From: Bacteroidales bacterium
Lineage (GTDB): Bacteria; Bacteroidota; Bacteroidia; Bacteroidales; Muribaculaceae
Direction of reading: 5' to 3'
DNA: 44,614 bases
Assembly: GCA_014800525.1 (NCBI GenBank)
Contig: JAAVFV010000033.1
Location: forward strand, 1-44,614
Shown here: piece by piece, positions 1 through 8,576 of the stretch
Layout: each line of letters opens with the position of its first letter
Position numbering within the stretch: position 1 is the stretch's first letter
The notes under the pieces: generated by a model
Told to the model about the DNA's origin: nothing
Seen by the model: the letters and a program-made list of their open reading frames with translations, nothing else
Database searches by the model: none
Made by a program: the position numbers and the translations under genes

Positions 1-220
1 AGAGGAAACTCGTCGATTTTCAATTTTGAGCTAAAATCTTGAATCTCTGAGGGAGCAGCCTTCGAGCTGTGACCGAAGAGATTCGGGATTTTAGCCAAAA
101 AGAGGCCGGACGCAGGTAATTTTATTCCATTGGTAAGAGTCATTATATTTAAATTGATTAAAATTAAAGTTTTTTAATCACTCCATTCCTCGCATTAACA
201 TTTTTTATTGGATGGAGTCT
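1..220. repeat. Family-1 MITE-like repeat, left part cut off by window start
   Basis: This stretch is about 90% identical by eye to the right-hand part of the complete element at 42109-42488. It holds the same large imperfect hairpin: arms at about 32-50 and 87-105, GCTAAAATC..GAATCTCT pairing with AGAGATTC..GATTTTAGC. It ends in the same terminal sequence, TTTTTTATTGGATGGAGTCT. It lacks the roughly 96-bp palindromic segment that the other copy carries at 42367-42462. No ORF is present. The right end overlaps the glmM stop codon by two bases. Confidence 0.75.
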
Positions 221-1604
221 AACTTAGCGAACTGATCACTTCCTTGATAGATTCAGCCAATCGGTCGGCTTCTTCCATCGTAGCCGCCTCGCTATAGATA
301 CGGATAATCGGTTCGGTATTGGATTTGCGGAGATGAACCCAACTATCCTCGAAGTCTATTTTCACTCCATCAATATCATTCACTTCTTCTGAAGCATAAC
401 GTGCCTTCACTGCCTCAAGAATACGGTCGACATCGATATCGGGTGTCAGTTCTATCTTATTCTTGGCTATGGCATATTGAGGGAGTGATGCCTTAAGTTC
501 CGTTACCTTCATTCCTTTCTTGGCAAGAAGAGTAAGGAACAGCGCTACTCCCACAAGTGCATCGCGGCCATAATGCAATTCGGGATAGATCACTCCGCCA
601 TTTCCTTCTCCACCTATTACAGCTCCTATCTCCTTCATCTTTGTCACCACGTTCACTTCTCCCACTGCAGCGGCAGCATATTCACAACCGCGTGCACAGG
701 TCACATCACGCAGACCACGGGAACTACTGAGATTAGACACAGTTGATCCCGGAGTGTGTTCCAATACATAATCAGCAATCGCTATCAATGTATTTTCTTC
801 AATGAACATCTCTCCATCCTCCATCACGATGGCCAGACGGTCGACATCGGGATCGACCACAAAACCCACATCCGCTCCGCTCTCCTTCATTACTGATGAA
901 ATCTGTGTCAGGTTTGAAGGGATTGGCTCCGGAGTATGGGCAAACTTACCGGTCGGCTCGCAATTAAGTTCTATCACATCGTTCACTCCAAGGCTTTTAA
1001 GGAGCGCAGGAATCACGCGTCCACCTATGGAATTTATTCCATCCACACATACCTTAAAATTCGCCTTCCGGATAGCATCAACATCTACAAGTGCCAATTC
1101 CTTAACCATCTCTATATGGCGAAGATTCCAGGTTTCATTATGGTATTCTTCTCCCAAGCTGAGTACTTCTGCCTGAGTATAATCGCCACTCTCGGCGATA
1201 GAAATCACCTTCTTACCTGCCACATCCGATAAAAATTCTCCATTATGATCGAGAAGCTTCAGGGCATTCCACTGTATCGGGTTATGGCTGGCTGTGATGA
1301 TGATTCCTCCGCAGGCCTTCTCCCCCACTACAGCAAGTTCGGTGGTGGGAGTAGATGCCATACCTATGTTTATGACATCAAAACCCATCGACATTAACGT
1401 GCCGACCACAAGATGACTTACCATCGCGCCGGAGACACGACCATCCCGGCCAACCACTATCGTATTGGATTCTCCGTTATAGGATTCACGAATATAGGAA
1501 GCGTATGCAGATGTGAACTTTACGATATCCACATTTCCGAGTCCTTCTCCCGGTCGGCCTCCGATTGTGCCACGTATGCCTGATATAGATTTAATGAGTG
1601 ACAT
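219..1604 (-). CDS. glmM: Phosphoglucosamine mutase
   Basis: Converts glucosamine-6-phosphate to glucosamine-1-phosphate in the cytoplasm, the step before UDP-GlcNAc, feeding peptidoglycan and LPS. The four hallmarks of the alpha-D-phosphohexomutase family are present in order: the phosphoserine loop TASHNP with Ser106, the metal loop DPDVDR with Asp251/253/255, the sugar loop GEGNGG at 332-337, and the phosphate loop RKSNTEP near 426-432. At 461 residues it is full length. It is the last gene of a minus-strand group behind nrnA and a DUF4827 lipoprotein, with a 43-bp gap. Its TAG stop lies inside the end of a repeat element. A phosphomannomutase activity cannot be excluded from motifs, but the Bacteroidota members with this layout are normally called GlmM. 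Confidence 0.93.
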   Translation of the reverse strand: MSLIKSISGIRGTIGGRPGEGLGNVDIVKFTSAYASYIRESYNGESNTIVVGRDGRVSGAMVSHLVVGTLMSMGFDVINIGMASTPTTELAVVGEKACGGIIITASHNPIQWNALKLLDHNGEFLSDVAGKKVISIAESGDYTQAEVLSLGEEYHNETWNLRHIEMVKELALVDVDAIRKANFKVCVDGINSIGGRVIPALLKSLGVNDVIELNCEPTGKFAHTPEPIPSNLTQISSVMKESGADVGFVVDPDVDRLAIVMEDGEMFIEENTLIAIADYVLEHTPGSTVSNLSSSRGLRDVTCARGCEYAAAAVGEVNVVTKMKEIGAVIGGEGNGGVIYPELHYGRDALVGVALFLTLLAKKGMKVTELKASLPQYAIAKNKIELTPDIDVDRILEAVKARYASEEVNDIDGVKIDFEDSWVHLRKSNTEPIIRIYSEAATMEEADRLAESIKEVISSLS

Positions 1605-1647
1605 GTTATGTGTTTTGAGGTGTTAGATTCTGAATTATAATTCAATA

Positions 1648-2229
1648 TTAAAATTCAGCTTTAAAGTATTTCACATTAACCAGCATCGGAAGACACTGGC
1701 TTTGATAGTTAATGAATCCCTTGCGTGATTTTATCACAAGATTCACTTCCGAGTCGTATCCCAGAAACTTCATCGGAATCTGAATCCCCTCTCCCCATTT
1801 AGATGATGAAGTAAGGGTGTAATTGCCAAATATGAATGTGGTGGCTACAAGAGAGATGTCCTGCCCGTTACCGCTCCATGATGTTTCCATGCCTTCCCAC
1901 ATATTCTTAATATTCTTTTCCTTATAACGGAAATACACTGTTTCCCCCTTCTCTGGTCGGGAGGCCGGATTTCCCGGATCTATCACCTGCATATAGACCT
2001 GACCCTCTTCATCCATCTTATAGTATGGAGCATCGGGGCCAGTCTTAAACACGCTGTCAGCCGGAATATCAACAGCGACTCTGCAACCTGACAGATACCA
2101 GTTGACCGCATGTTCCTCCTCGTTCAGAAGGTCGGCATATGATTTATCATCCTTACAGGCTGTGAACAATGCGCCCAAGGTCATCACAACCGCTAAAATC
2201 TTTATTGAGTTATTGAATCTCATTTTCAA
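1648..2229 (-). CDS. DUF4827 family lipoprotein
   Basis: A 193-residue predicted lipoprotein. The N-terminus has a basic start, a hydrophobic stretch and a lipobox ending at Cys25 (LFTAC), so it should be lipidated and face the periplasm or outer membrane. The rest is soluble, with the look of the DUF4827 family of Bacteroidales, which is distantly FKBP-like. No catalytic residues can be named. It sits between nrnA (59-bp gap) and glmM (43-bp gap) in the same orientation and is probably co-transcribed with them. From memory, DUF4827 proteins sit next to glmM in other Bacteroidales. Its function is unknown. Confidence 0.82.
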   Translation of the reverse strand: MKMRFNNSIKILAVVMTLGALFTACKDDKSYADLLNEEEHAVNWYLSGCRVAVDIPADSVFKTGPDAPYYKMDEEGQVYMQVIDPGNPASRPEKGETVYFRYKEKNIKNMWEGMETSWSGNGQDISLVATTFIFGNYTLTSSSKWGEGIQIPMKFLGYDSEVNLVIKSRKGFINYQSQCLPMLVNVKYFKAEF

Positions 2230-2288
2230 ATTCGGTTTTTATAATCTGTTTTACCTCAGTCTTCGGGAAAACGGAGCTTATGCCGGTA

Positions 2289-3341
2289 TTATTTACGCCA
2301 ATCTATCTTCTCCATTTTAGAAGGTAACATCCGATCATATCTCGACATCGAATCCACCAGTTTCTTACGGCAATCCTCAAGGGAACCTTTAAATTCAGCT
2401 CCGGCTGCCTGAAGGTGGCCTCCCCCTCCATATAAATCCTTACAGATGCGTGATACTTCAAAGCCATCTTTACTTCTGGCTGATATCTTTATTTGGTCGG
2501 CATCCTCTCTCATAAAGATGGAATACATGATTCCACGGATATTTAATGGCTGGTTAACCAACCCCTCCGTATCTCCTTTTTCATAATGAAATCTCGTAAG
2601 GTCATCCTTAGAAAGAGTGATCAAGGCAGCCCGATGTTCCGGGAATATTTCAAGACGCTCCGACAATGCGAAAGCCTTCAGTTTCAGACTCTCATAGCTA
2701 CAGGCTTTCACACATTCATCCACGATTTTGGTCTTGTCAGCTCCTTTCTCCATAAGGGCCGTAAGCACCTCGTAGATTTCCGGATCCGCACAATTCACGG
2801 TAAAGTTCTGCGTATCGGTGATGAGTCCGGCCAACAGACATGTGGCCCCTGATTTATCAAGTTCGGTATAATACCCAAGTGCTGCAATTATCCGGAACAC
2901 CAGCTCGCAGGTCGACGACATCTTAGGGAAAGAGAAAATAAGCGAGCAATCCATCGAGGGATCCTCATGATGGTCTATCAATACTTTCACAGCCTTGGAT
3001 TCCTGAATCAGCGGAGCCAGATGATCCTGTCGCCCCGGCTCATTGAAATCGCAACATAATATCAGGTCGGCCTCCCCTACCAGACGCTGGCAATACGGGT
3101 CATGTCGGGTATAAACCGCTATATCACTGCTCCCCGGAAGAAAGTTTAACGATTTTGGAATACGGTCAGGCACCACCACTGCAGCTTCCTTTCCAAGACA
3201 CTTCAGAAGATGCCACCATCCCAGTGTACTTCCTACTGCATCACCGTCAGGATGCACATGACATGTCATCACGATTCTGCGACTCTCCTTCAATAGCTTT
3301 TTCAACTGCCGGATATCCTCCGGATTCAAGATATTCCTCAT
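2289..3341 (-). CDS. nrnA: DHH-family phosphoesterase, NrnA-like (oligoribonuclease / pAp phosphatase)
   Basis: Predicted cytoplasmic manganese-dependent enzyme that finishes RNA decay by degrading nanoRNA and may remove the 3'-phosphate of pAp. The DHH domain shows HVHPDGDAVG near 28-37, a DFNEP motif with Asp98, and the family-naming DHH at 123-125. The DHHA1 domain ends in the substrate loop GGGGHLQAAG at 305-314. Length, 350 residues, is normal for NrnA. It is the first gene of the operon with the DUF4827 lipoprotein and glmM, with a promoter-like TATCTTTG about 54 bases upstream of the ATG. Confidence 0.9.
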   Translation of the reverse strand: MRNILNPEDIRQLKKLLKESRRIVMTCHVHPDGDAVGSTLGWWHLLKCLGKEAAVVVPDRIPKSLNFLPGSSDIAVYTRHDPYCQRLVGEADLILCCDFNEPGRQDHLAPLIQESKAVKVLIDHHEDPSMDCSLIFSFPKMSSTCELVFRIIAALGYYTELDKSGATCLLAGLITDTQNFTVNCADPEIYEVLTALMEKGADKTKIVDECVKACSYESLKLKAFALSERLEIFPEHRAALITLSKDDLTRFHYEKGDTEGLVNQPLNIRGIMYSIFMREDADQIKISARSKDGFEVSRICKDLYGGGGHLQAAGAEFKGSLEDCRKKLVDSMSRYDRMLPSKMEKIDWRK

Positions 3342-3394
3342 CGTTGTAACCTGTTCTGAAACATCGACCCGAGGGTCGGTTTACTTTCAATTCA

Positions 3395-3402
3395 CAAAGA
3401 TA
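3395..3402 (-). promoter_or_regulatory. Bacteroidota -7 box for nrnA operon
   Basis: On the minus strand this reads TATCTTTG, an exact match to the TAnnTTTG -7 element. A TTCG, one mismatch from TTTG, sits 19 bases further upstream. It faces nrnA and should drive the nrnA-DUF4827-glmM group. Confidence 0.6.
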
Positions 3403-3417
3403 CAAAATTAATATTAA

Positions 3418-3449
3418 TTTGCGAAGTTGAGGGGATGTTATTAATTTTG
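3418..3449 (+). promoter_or_regulatory. Predicted mazG promoter
   Basis: TTTG at 3418-3421, a 20-base spacer and TAATTTTG at 3442-3449 fit the Bacteroidota promoter. Transcription would begin near 3456, at the left end of the repeat at 3454. The whole repeat would then be the mazG 5' leader. It overlaps and diverges from the nrnA promoter. Confidence 0.5.
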
Positions 3450-3453
3450 CAAT

Positions 3454-3733
3454 GAAGTTGTTTAAGCTTATTTTTTGTTCACATTTACGAGAGATTTCTG
3501 AGCTGATTTGGCTCGTCATCTCTATTTATGGAAACTCACCGATTATAATTCGTCACTCGAAGAGGTAGCAACCTCTCGGTTGGTACCGATGAGAGGGGCG
3601 GAAGCAACCAATTGAAAATCGACGAGTTTCCTTTAAAAGAAAAAAATGACGAGTCAAAAAGATCCGCAAAGGTGAATAAAAGAATGATGTATATACCTAA
3701 TTTTAACATTCGTAAATTAGTTTAAACAACTTC
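3454..3733. repeat. Family-2 MITE-like repeat, copy with core module
   Basis: A 280-bp ORF-less element with imperfect terminal inverted repeats: left GAAGTTGTTTAAGCTTATTT, right ending AAATTAGTTTAAACAACTTC. The second copy is at 10387-10619. Inside are a hairpin (CCTCTCGG / CCGATGAGAGG, about 3571-3595) and, at about 3608-3655, the core module also found in families 1 and 3 (AATTGAAAATCGACGAGTTT ... AATGACGAGTCA). The element ends 23 bp before the mazG ATG. Confidence 0.75.
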
Positions 3734-3756
3734 AAAGTCATTAATCATATTGGTTT

Positions 3757-4545
3757 ATGCATACAAGAGAAGAAAAACTCAAGGCTTTCGGCGATTTTCT
3801 CGATGTGCTCGACACTCTCAGAGTGAAATGCCCTTGGGATGCCAAGCAGACTAACGAGTCGCTAAGGCCAAACACCATAGAAGAGGTATACGAACTGGCG
3901 GATGCCCTGATGGCTAACGATACAACCAATATCTCCAAGGAACTGGGAGATGTGCTCCTCCATGTGGCTTTCTATTCCAAGATTGCCGAGGAAAAAGGGG
4001 ATTTCGATATCGCTGATGTCTGCACCCGACTTAAGGATAAACTGATTTTCCGTCATCCCCATATCTATGGTGATGTGGATGCGAAAGATGCCGCGCAGGT
4101 ATCGAAAAACTGGGAAGAAATAAAACTCCGTGAAAAGGGTGGAAATAAAACCGTTCTCAGCGGTGTTCCGGCTACTCTCCCTGCTCTGATCAAAGCTTCC
4201 CGGATTCAGGAAAAGGCCCGTAATGTCGGTTTCGATTGGGAAGACCGGGAAGATGTATGGAAAAAGGTGAAAGAAGAAATAGGAGAAGTGGAATCTGAAA
4301 TCAATCGTCAGAATCAGAAGGGAATTGATGAGGAATTCGGCGACCTTCTCTTCTCCATCATCAATGCGGCTCGCTTATATGGCGTGAATCCTGAGAATGC
4401 CCTCGAACATACCAATAGGAAATTCATCCGCCGTTTCAATCATATCGAGGCTCGCGCCGCAGAAATGGGAATTCCTATTCGCAATATGACCCTCGCCCAG
4501 ATGGATGAGCTTTGGAATGAAGCTAAATCCCTTCCTGTCGATTGA
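3757..4545 (+). CDS. mazG: Nucleoside triphosphate pyrophosphohydrolase MazG
   Basis: Cytoplasmic house-cleaning enzyme that hydrolyses (d)NTPs to NMP and pyrophosphate. At 262 residues it has the two-domain all-alpha MazG architecture. The N-terminal half carries CPWDAKQT near 25-32 and the EExxE..ExxD metal site (Glu42, Glu43, Glu46, Glu62, Asp65), followed by a conserved FRHPHIYGD. The second helical MazG domain has KVKEEIGEVESEI and EEFGDLLFSI. The ATG at 3757 sits directly before the conserved start and only 23 bp after a repeat element. topB follows on the same strand after 72 bp. Confidence 0.93.
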   Translation: MHTREEKLKAFGDFLDVLDTLRVKCPWDAKQTNESLRPNTIEEVYELADALMANDTTNISKELGDVLLHVAFYSKIAEEKGDFDIADVCTRLKDKLIFRHPHIYGDVDAKDAAQVSKNWEEIKLREKGGNKTVLSGVPATLPALIKASRIQEKARNVGFDWEDREDVWKKVKEEIGEVESEINRQNQKGIDEEFGDLLFSIINAARLYGVNPENALEHTNRKFIRRFNHIEARAAEMGIPIRNMTLAQMDELWNEAKSLPVD

Positions 4546-4617
4546 TAATTTACGGTGTACACAGTGGCTGCTCATTTATGAGTAGCCATACTTATAATCA
4601 CAATAATACTTCTGCTC

Positions 4618-6531
4618 TTGATACTCTGCATCACTGAGAAACCCAGTGTGGGTCGCGATATTGCTAAGATTGTGGGCGCCAATGTCTCCAAATCAGGATA
4701 TTATGAGGGTAATGGATACTGCGTTACCTGGACCTTCGGTCATCTTTGCACCCTCAAGGAGCCGGCCGACTATACGCCTAACTGGCGGAGATGGTCGCTT
4801 TCCTCGCTTCCTATGATTCCTCCTAAATTCGGCATCAAGCTCATTGATTCAAAAAGTATTGAGCAACAGTTCGAAACTATCCGCCGTCTTATCTCCCAAG
4901 CCGATGAGATTATCAATTGCGGTGATGCCGGCCAGGAGGGAGAGGTGATTCAGCGATGGGTGATGCAGAAGGCTGAGAATAATAAACCCGTTAAGCGTCT
5001 ATGGATTAGTTCGCTCACTGATGAGGCTATCCGAGAGGGTTTCCGCCATCTGCGTCCACACGAGGATCTCCAGGCACTTTATACGGCCGGACTTTGTCGG
5101 GCAATAGGCGACTGGATTCTGGGTATGAATGCTACGCGTCTTTATACCCTCAAATATGCCAAAGACCGCCAGATTCTATCTGTCGGTCGGGTGCAGACCC
5201 CCACCCTGGCTTTGGTAGTAAACCGCCAGCTGGAGATTGATAATTTTGTTCCTAAGGATTATTGGGAACTCAAGACCCTATTCTGCAATACTCTTTTTTC
5301 GTTCGTTGGAAAGGGATTTGATTCTGAGGAGGAAGCCAAGGCTTTGGCTGCCGAGATCGCTCCCATTCCCTTCGAAATTGTTGATACGCAATGTAAACAG
5401 GGCAAAGAGGCCCCTCCGCGGCTGTTCGACCTGACTTCCCTCCAGGTGGAATGTAACAAGCGGTATGGTATGGGTGCCGAACAGACCCTTCGAACCATTC
5501 AATCGCTCTATGAAAAGAAACTCACCACCTACCCGCGCGTAGATACCACTTATCTCACCGATGATGTCTACCCGAAGTGTGGAAAAATCCTTAATAGTCT
5601 TAATCAGTACACCGATCTTCTTACCCCTCTGAGAGGCTCAAAATTAAGAAAAAGCAAGAAGGTATTCGATAATTCAAAAGTTACCGACCATCATGCGATC
5701 ATTCCGACCGGACAGCCGCTCCCTCAGGGACTCTCCCGCGATGAATTGAATGTGTTCCATACGATTGCTCTCCGATTCATAGCTGCTTTCTATCCCGATT
5801 GCTCTTTCGAACAGACCACAGTAAAAGGGCGTGCCGGAAAACATAATTTTAAAGCCACCGGCAAGGTTATCACCGACCAGGGATGGAAGGCCGTATATGC
5901 AAAACGTGATGGTGACGATTCTCAAGATAAGACTGAAAATCCGACAGAGGATGAGAATGCAGTGATGCCTGCTTTCACTCCCGGCCAATCCGGCCCACAT
6001 ACTCCAAAACTGGTGAAGAAGACCACTCAGCCCCCGAAGTATTATACCGAAGGTACTCTCCTCAAGGCTATGGAAACAGCCGGTTCCACAGTTGAGGATG
6101 AGGATCTCCGTGAGTCGTTGAAAGCTAATGGCATCGGCCGACCCTCTACACGTGCAAATATCATTGAGATTCTCTATAAGCGTGGATATATTGTAAAGGA
6201 ACGCAAGTCGCTAAGAGCCACTCAGGCTGGAATCGAACTTATCGGAGTGATTAAGGAGGAACTTCTTAAAAGTGCCAAGCTCACAGGTATATGGGAGAAT
6301 CGTCTCCGCCAGATTGAGGGCGGCACCTACAGTGCGCCCGAATTTATTGCTCAGCTCAAACAGATGATTTCTGAAATCACACTCTCTGTGCTGCGCGATA
6401 ATTCCAACCGGACAATCACTCCCGTCCCCGCCAATCCCAAAGATGTCCGGACCGGAAAGGAAAAGACTTCTGAAGAAAGGAAATCGGAAAAGTCAACCCG
6501 TGCATCCAAGAAAAAGGACGGGGAAAATTAA
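4618..6531 (+). CDS. topB: DNA topoisomerase III (type IA)
   Basis: Type IA topoisomerase that relaxes or decatenates DNA through a 5'-phosphotyrosine bond. The TOPRIM domain begins at residue 2 (CITEKPSVGRDIA) and contains NCGDAGQEGEVIQRW. The active-site region is TTYPRVDTTYLTDD, with Tyr305 as the predicted catalytic tyrosine. The C-terminus is a short Lys/Ser/Glu-rich tail with no Cys4 zinc fingers, as usual for TopB. The start appears to be TTG at 4618: the conserved TOPRIM strand begins immediately after it and an in-frame stop lies a short way upstream with no ATG between. Length 637 residues is normal. Confidence 0.93.
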   Translation: MILCITEKPSVGRDIAKIVGANVSKSGYYEGNGYCVTWTFGHLCTLKEPADYTPNWRRWSLSSLPMIPPKFGIKLIDSKSIEQQFETIRRLISQADEIINCGDAGQEGEVIQRWVMQKAENNKPVKRLWISSLTDEAIREGFRHLRPHEDLQALYTAGLCRAIGDWILGMNATRLYTLKYAKDRQILSVGRVQTPTLALVVNRQLEIDNFVPKDYWELKTLFCNTLFSFVGKGFDSEEEAKALAAEIAPIPFEIVDTQCKQGKEAPPRLFDLTSLQVECNKRYGMGAEQTLRTIQSLYEKKLTTYPRVDTTYLTDDVYPKCGKILNSLNQYTDLLTPLRGSKLRKSKKVFDNSKVTDHHAIIPTGQPLPQGLSRDELNVFHTIALRFIAAFYPDCSFEQTTVKGRAGKHNFKATGKVITDQGWKAVYAKRDGDDSQDKTENPTEDENAVMPAFTPGQSGPHTPKLVKKTTQPPKYYTEGTLLKAMETAGSTVEDEDLRESLKANGIGRPSTRANIIEILYKRGYIVKERKSLRATQAGIELIGVIKEELLKSAKLTGIWENRLRQIEGGTYSAPEFIAQLKQMISEITLSVLRDNSNRTITPVPANPKDVRTGKEKTSEERKSEKSTRASKKKDGEN

Positions 6532-6552
6532 GGCTTCATCCTTTAACTATTT

Positions 6553-6604
6553 AATCAATTGTCTCGTTATAACTGTGTGATAAGTTATAACGAGACAATT
6601 GATT
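6553..6604. terminator. Stem-loop terminator after topB
   Basis: Perfect 22-bp inverted repeat, 6553-6574 with 6583-6604, around an 8-base loop. The stem is AT-rich and follows the topB stop by about 20 bases, upstream of the small Cys-rich gene. Confidence 0.6.
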
Positions 6605-6621
6605 TTACTTAGAAACTGCTT

Positions 6622-6810
6622 ATGGGTGATATGATATTTCAATATACCGTTGTCGGACTCATTCTTTTAGGTGCTATTGTATGGATTATGAGACGCTCGA
6701 TGAAGAAAAAGTCGAATCCTAAAGGAGGTTGCTGTTGCGGATGTGCTTTGTCCGAAAAGTGTTCAAAACCATCTCCATCTCATCATACCAAATGCTCAGA
6801 TAAAAAATAA
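6622..6810 (+). CDS. FeoB-associated Cys-rich membrane protein family
   Basis: A 62-residue protein with one N-terminal membrane segment (about 5-23), a basic stretch (RRSMKKK), and a Cys-rich tail: Cys37, 38, 39, 41, 47 and 58 plus two His. This is the pattern of the small FeoB-associated Cys-rich proteins that usually accompany ferrous iron transporters. No feoA or feoB is present here; the neighbours are topB upstream and a convergent BASS transporter only 9 bp beyond its stop. The role in iron handling is therefore inferred from family likeness only. Confidence 0.7.
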   Translation: MGDMIFQYTVVGLILLGAIVWIMRRSMKKKSNPKGGCCCGCALSEKCSKPSPSHHTKCSDKK

Positions 6811-6819
6811 GAGTCTTAT

Positions 6820-7734
6820 TTACGACATGTGATTCCCATAGCGGTCTTTATGAATGAGCTGCCATGAATTCACAATGTTCTGCCATGCTATATAAGCGGC
6901 AGGTGCCACAGATGCCAACGGTGTCATATATGCCATCGCCAGCCACACTGCAAGCACGGTATTTTTCTGACCTAAACTTTGTCCGCCTGATACCGGGTCT
7001 TGAAAACGACCACCAATCTTACGGCCGATCCAAAACTGCAACAGGCATACACCTAAGGCTCCCAATGCCAATAATATGGTCGACAACGTTTCCTCCGGAT
7101 TCCAATTCCTTATCGTGAAGCTCACACAGCTTCCTACTATTATAAATAGCGATACTGCCCATAGATAGAACGACAGATCCTGATGCTTCGAGATGGTGGA
7201 ATGCAACATTGGAGAAATCTTCCTCAGAATCAAGGCCGTAACCAAAGGAAGAATCAATAAAGGGAAGACCTTGCAACATATGAGCCATGCCGATTCTCCT
7301 ATGCTCATGGATGTATTATCTCCAATTATAGCCAATACCACAGGCCCGGCCACAGCTACTACTCCATTGCTCAATAATGAATATGTCGCCACCATTGAAA
7401 TGCTTCCCCCAAGCATCGACGTAATCACGGGAGCTGCAGTGGCTGTGGGAATGAATACACAAATGAATACGCCCTCTGCCACTGTATGACTCCATGGCAG
7501 TATCGATAGATATACCACCCCGGAAAGTACCATCTGAGCCGTTATCAGCAGAAGATGAATCTTATGGGGCTTGATGTCCGATAGATTCATCTTGCAATAG
7601 GTGATGAAGAGCATTAGAAATATCAGGTAGGGAGATAGAAACGTCAGAGCTCCCATCCATTTATAAAATGCCACCCCTCCAAGCATCGCAAGGGGTAGCA
7701 TCATATTTTTCAGATGTTGTCGTTTGATTCTCAT
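6820..7734 (-). CDS. Bile acid:sodium symporter (BASS) family transporter
   Basis: A 304-residue polytopic inner-membrane protein with about nine or ten hydrophobic segments. The family-typical stretch FIPTATAAPVITSMLGGS near the middle and the QNTVLAVWLAM-like segment (here GQKNTVLAVWLAMAYMTP) near the C-terminus support the BASS/SBF fold. The substrate cannot be read from sequence; in bacteria these carry organic anions such as keto acids or bile acids. It is convergent with the small Cys-rich gene and lies 50 bp downstream of mtnN on the same strand. Confidence 0.8.
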   Translation of the reverse strand: MRIKRQHLKNMMLPLAMLGGVAFYKWMGALTFLSPYLIFLMLFITYCKMNLSDIKPHKIHLLLITAQMVLSGVVYLSILPWSHTVAEGVFICVFIPTATAAPVITSMLGGSISMVATYSLLSNGVVAVAGPVVLAIIGDNTSMSIGESAWLICCKVFPLLILPLVTALILRKISPMLHSTISKHQDLSFYLWAVSLFIIVGSCVSFTIRNWNPEETLSTILLALGALGVCLLQFWIGRKIGGRFQDPVSGGQSLGQKNTVLAVWLAMAYMTPLASVAPAAYIAWQNIVNSWQLIHKDRYGNHMS

Positions 7735-7784
7735 TATTCCAATCGGAAAAGTTGTAAGGAGAGAATCTGATTAGTCAAATAGGG

Positions 7785-8462
7785 TCAGAGGGATTCTATC
7801 AGGTTAGTGACAATCCCCAGCGTCTTTTCCGGAGCTTTCTCCCAGAAATCCTTATACTGTGCCACATTATCTCCCGATCCCGGGGTGTCACTCATCACCC
7901 GTATGATCAGACATGGTGTATGAGTCTGTGCACAAGCGTGAGAGATTGCTGCTGATTCCATATCCACCGCCAACACTTCGGGAAAGTTGCTCCGTATCTC
8001 CTTCACTTCCTCCTCCGTATGGATAAACTTGTCACCACTGCATATCAGACCGAATTTCACTTCCCCATTCATCTTCTTGATAGCATCCAGACCCGGTTGC
8101 CATGCCTGGAAGAAACGTCCATAGCCGTCAGCGGCGCCATATTCCGTGCCTGGCCCGCACCATACATCATGATACGCGATTTTATCAGCCGCTAAAACAT
8201 CTCCGACATGCATATCTAATGATGCTCCTCCGGCCACGCCGGTATTGATCACAAGATCAGGATGAATCTCATTGATGATGCGCAATGTATTCAGAGCGGC
8301 ATTCACCTTGCCGATTCCGCATTTTCCCACCACCACCTTATGGTTACCGATCTCTCCCAGGAAATAATTCTGTGTGCCTACCCTCACCTCTTTATTGTTG
8401 GGCATTACGGATAGAAGAAGTTGTAACTCCTTATCCATCGCCACCATTATTGCAATATGCAT
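7785..8462 (-). CDS. mtnN: 5'-methylthioadenosine/S-adenosylhomocysteine nucleosidase
   Basis: Cleaves methylthioadenosine and S-adenosylhomocysteine to adenine and a thioribose product, recycling by-products of SAM metabolism in the cytoplasm. The PNP/UDP fold is clear: KCGIGKVNAALNT, INTGVAGG, GDKFI. The expected catalytic residues are visible: Glu12 in AMDKE, a Glu in the ribose-binding AVDMESAA motif, and the base-protonating Asp in RVMSDTPG. Length 225 is typical and the start aligns with E. coli MtnN. It is divergent from the Sua5-type gene at 8577. Confidence 0.92.
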   Translation of the reverse strand: MHIAIMVAMDKELQLLLSVMPNNKEVRVGTQNYFLGEIGNHKVVVGKCGIGKVNAALNTLRIINEIHPDLVINTGVAGGASLDMHVGDVLAADKIAYHDVWCGPGTEYGAADGYGRFFQAWQPGLDAIKKMNGEVKFGLICSGDKFIHTEEEVKEIRSNFPEVLAVDMESAAISHACAQTHTPCLIIRVMSDTPGSGDNVAQYKDFWEKAPEKTLGIVTNLIESL

Positions 8463-8548
8463 CTTACGTTTCTTTAGTCTTTATTTTTAATTCCTATTGA
8501 AGTTGAATAATCATCAGCCTGACATTCGGATTTCTTCGCAAAATTAGT

Positions 8549-8556
8549 TAATTTTG
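8549..8556 (+). promoter_or_regulatory. -7 box for the Sua5/YrdC gene
   Basis: TAATTTTG matches TAnnTTTG exactly and lies 20 bases before the ATG at 8577. No good TTTG is seen at -33. Confidence 0.45.
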
Positions 8557-8576
8557 AAGCCATAGCCAATTAGTTT

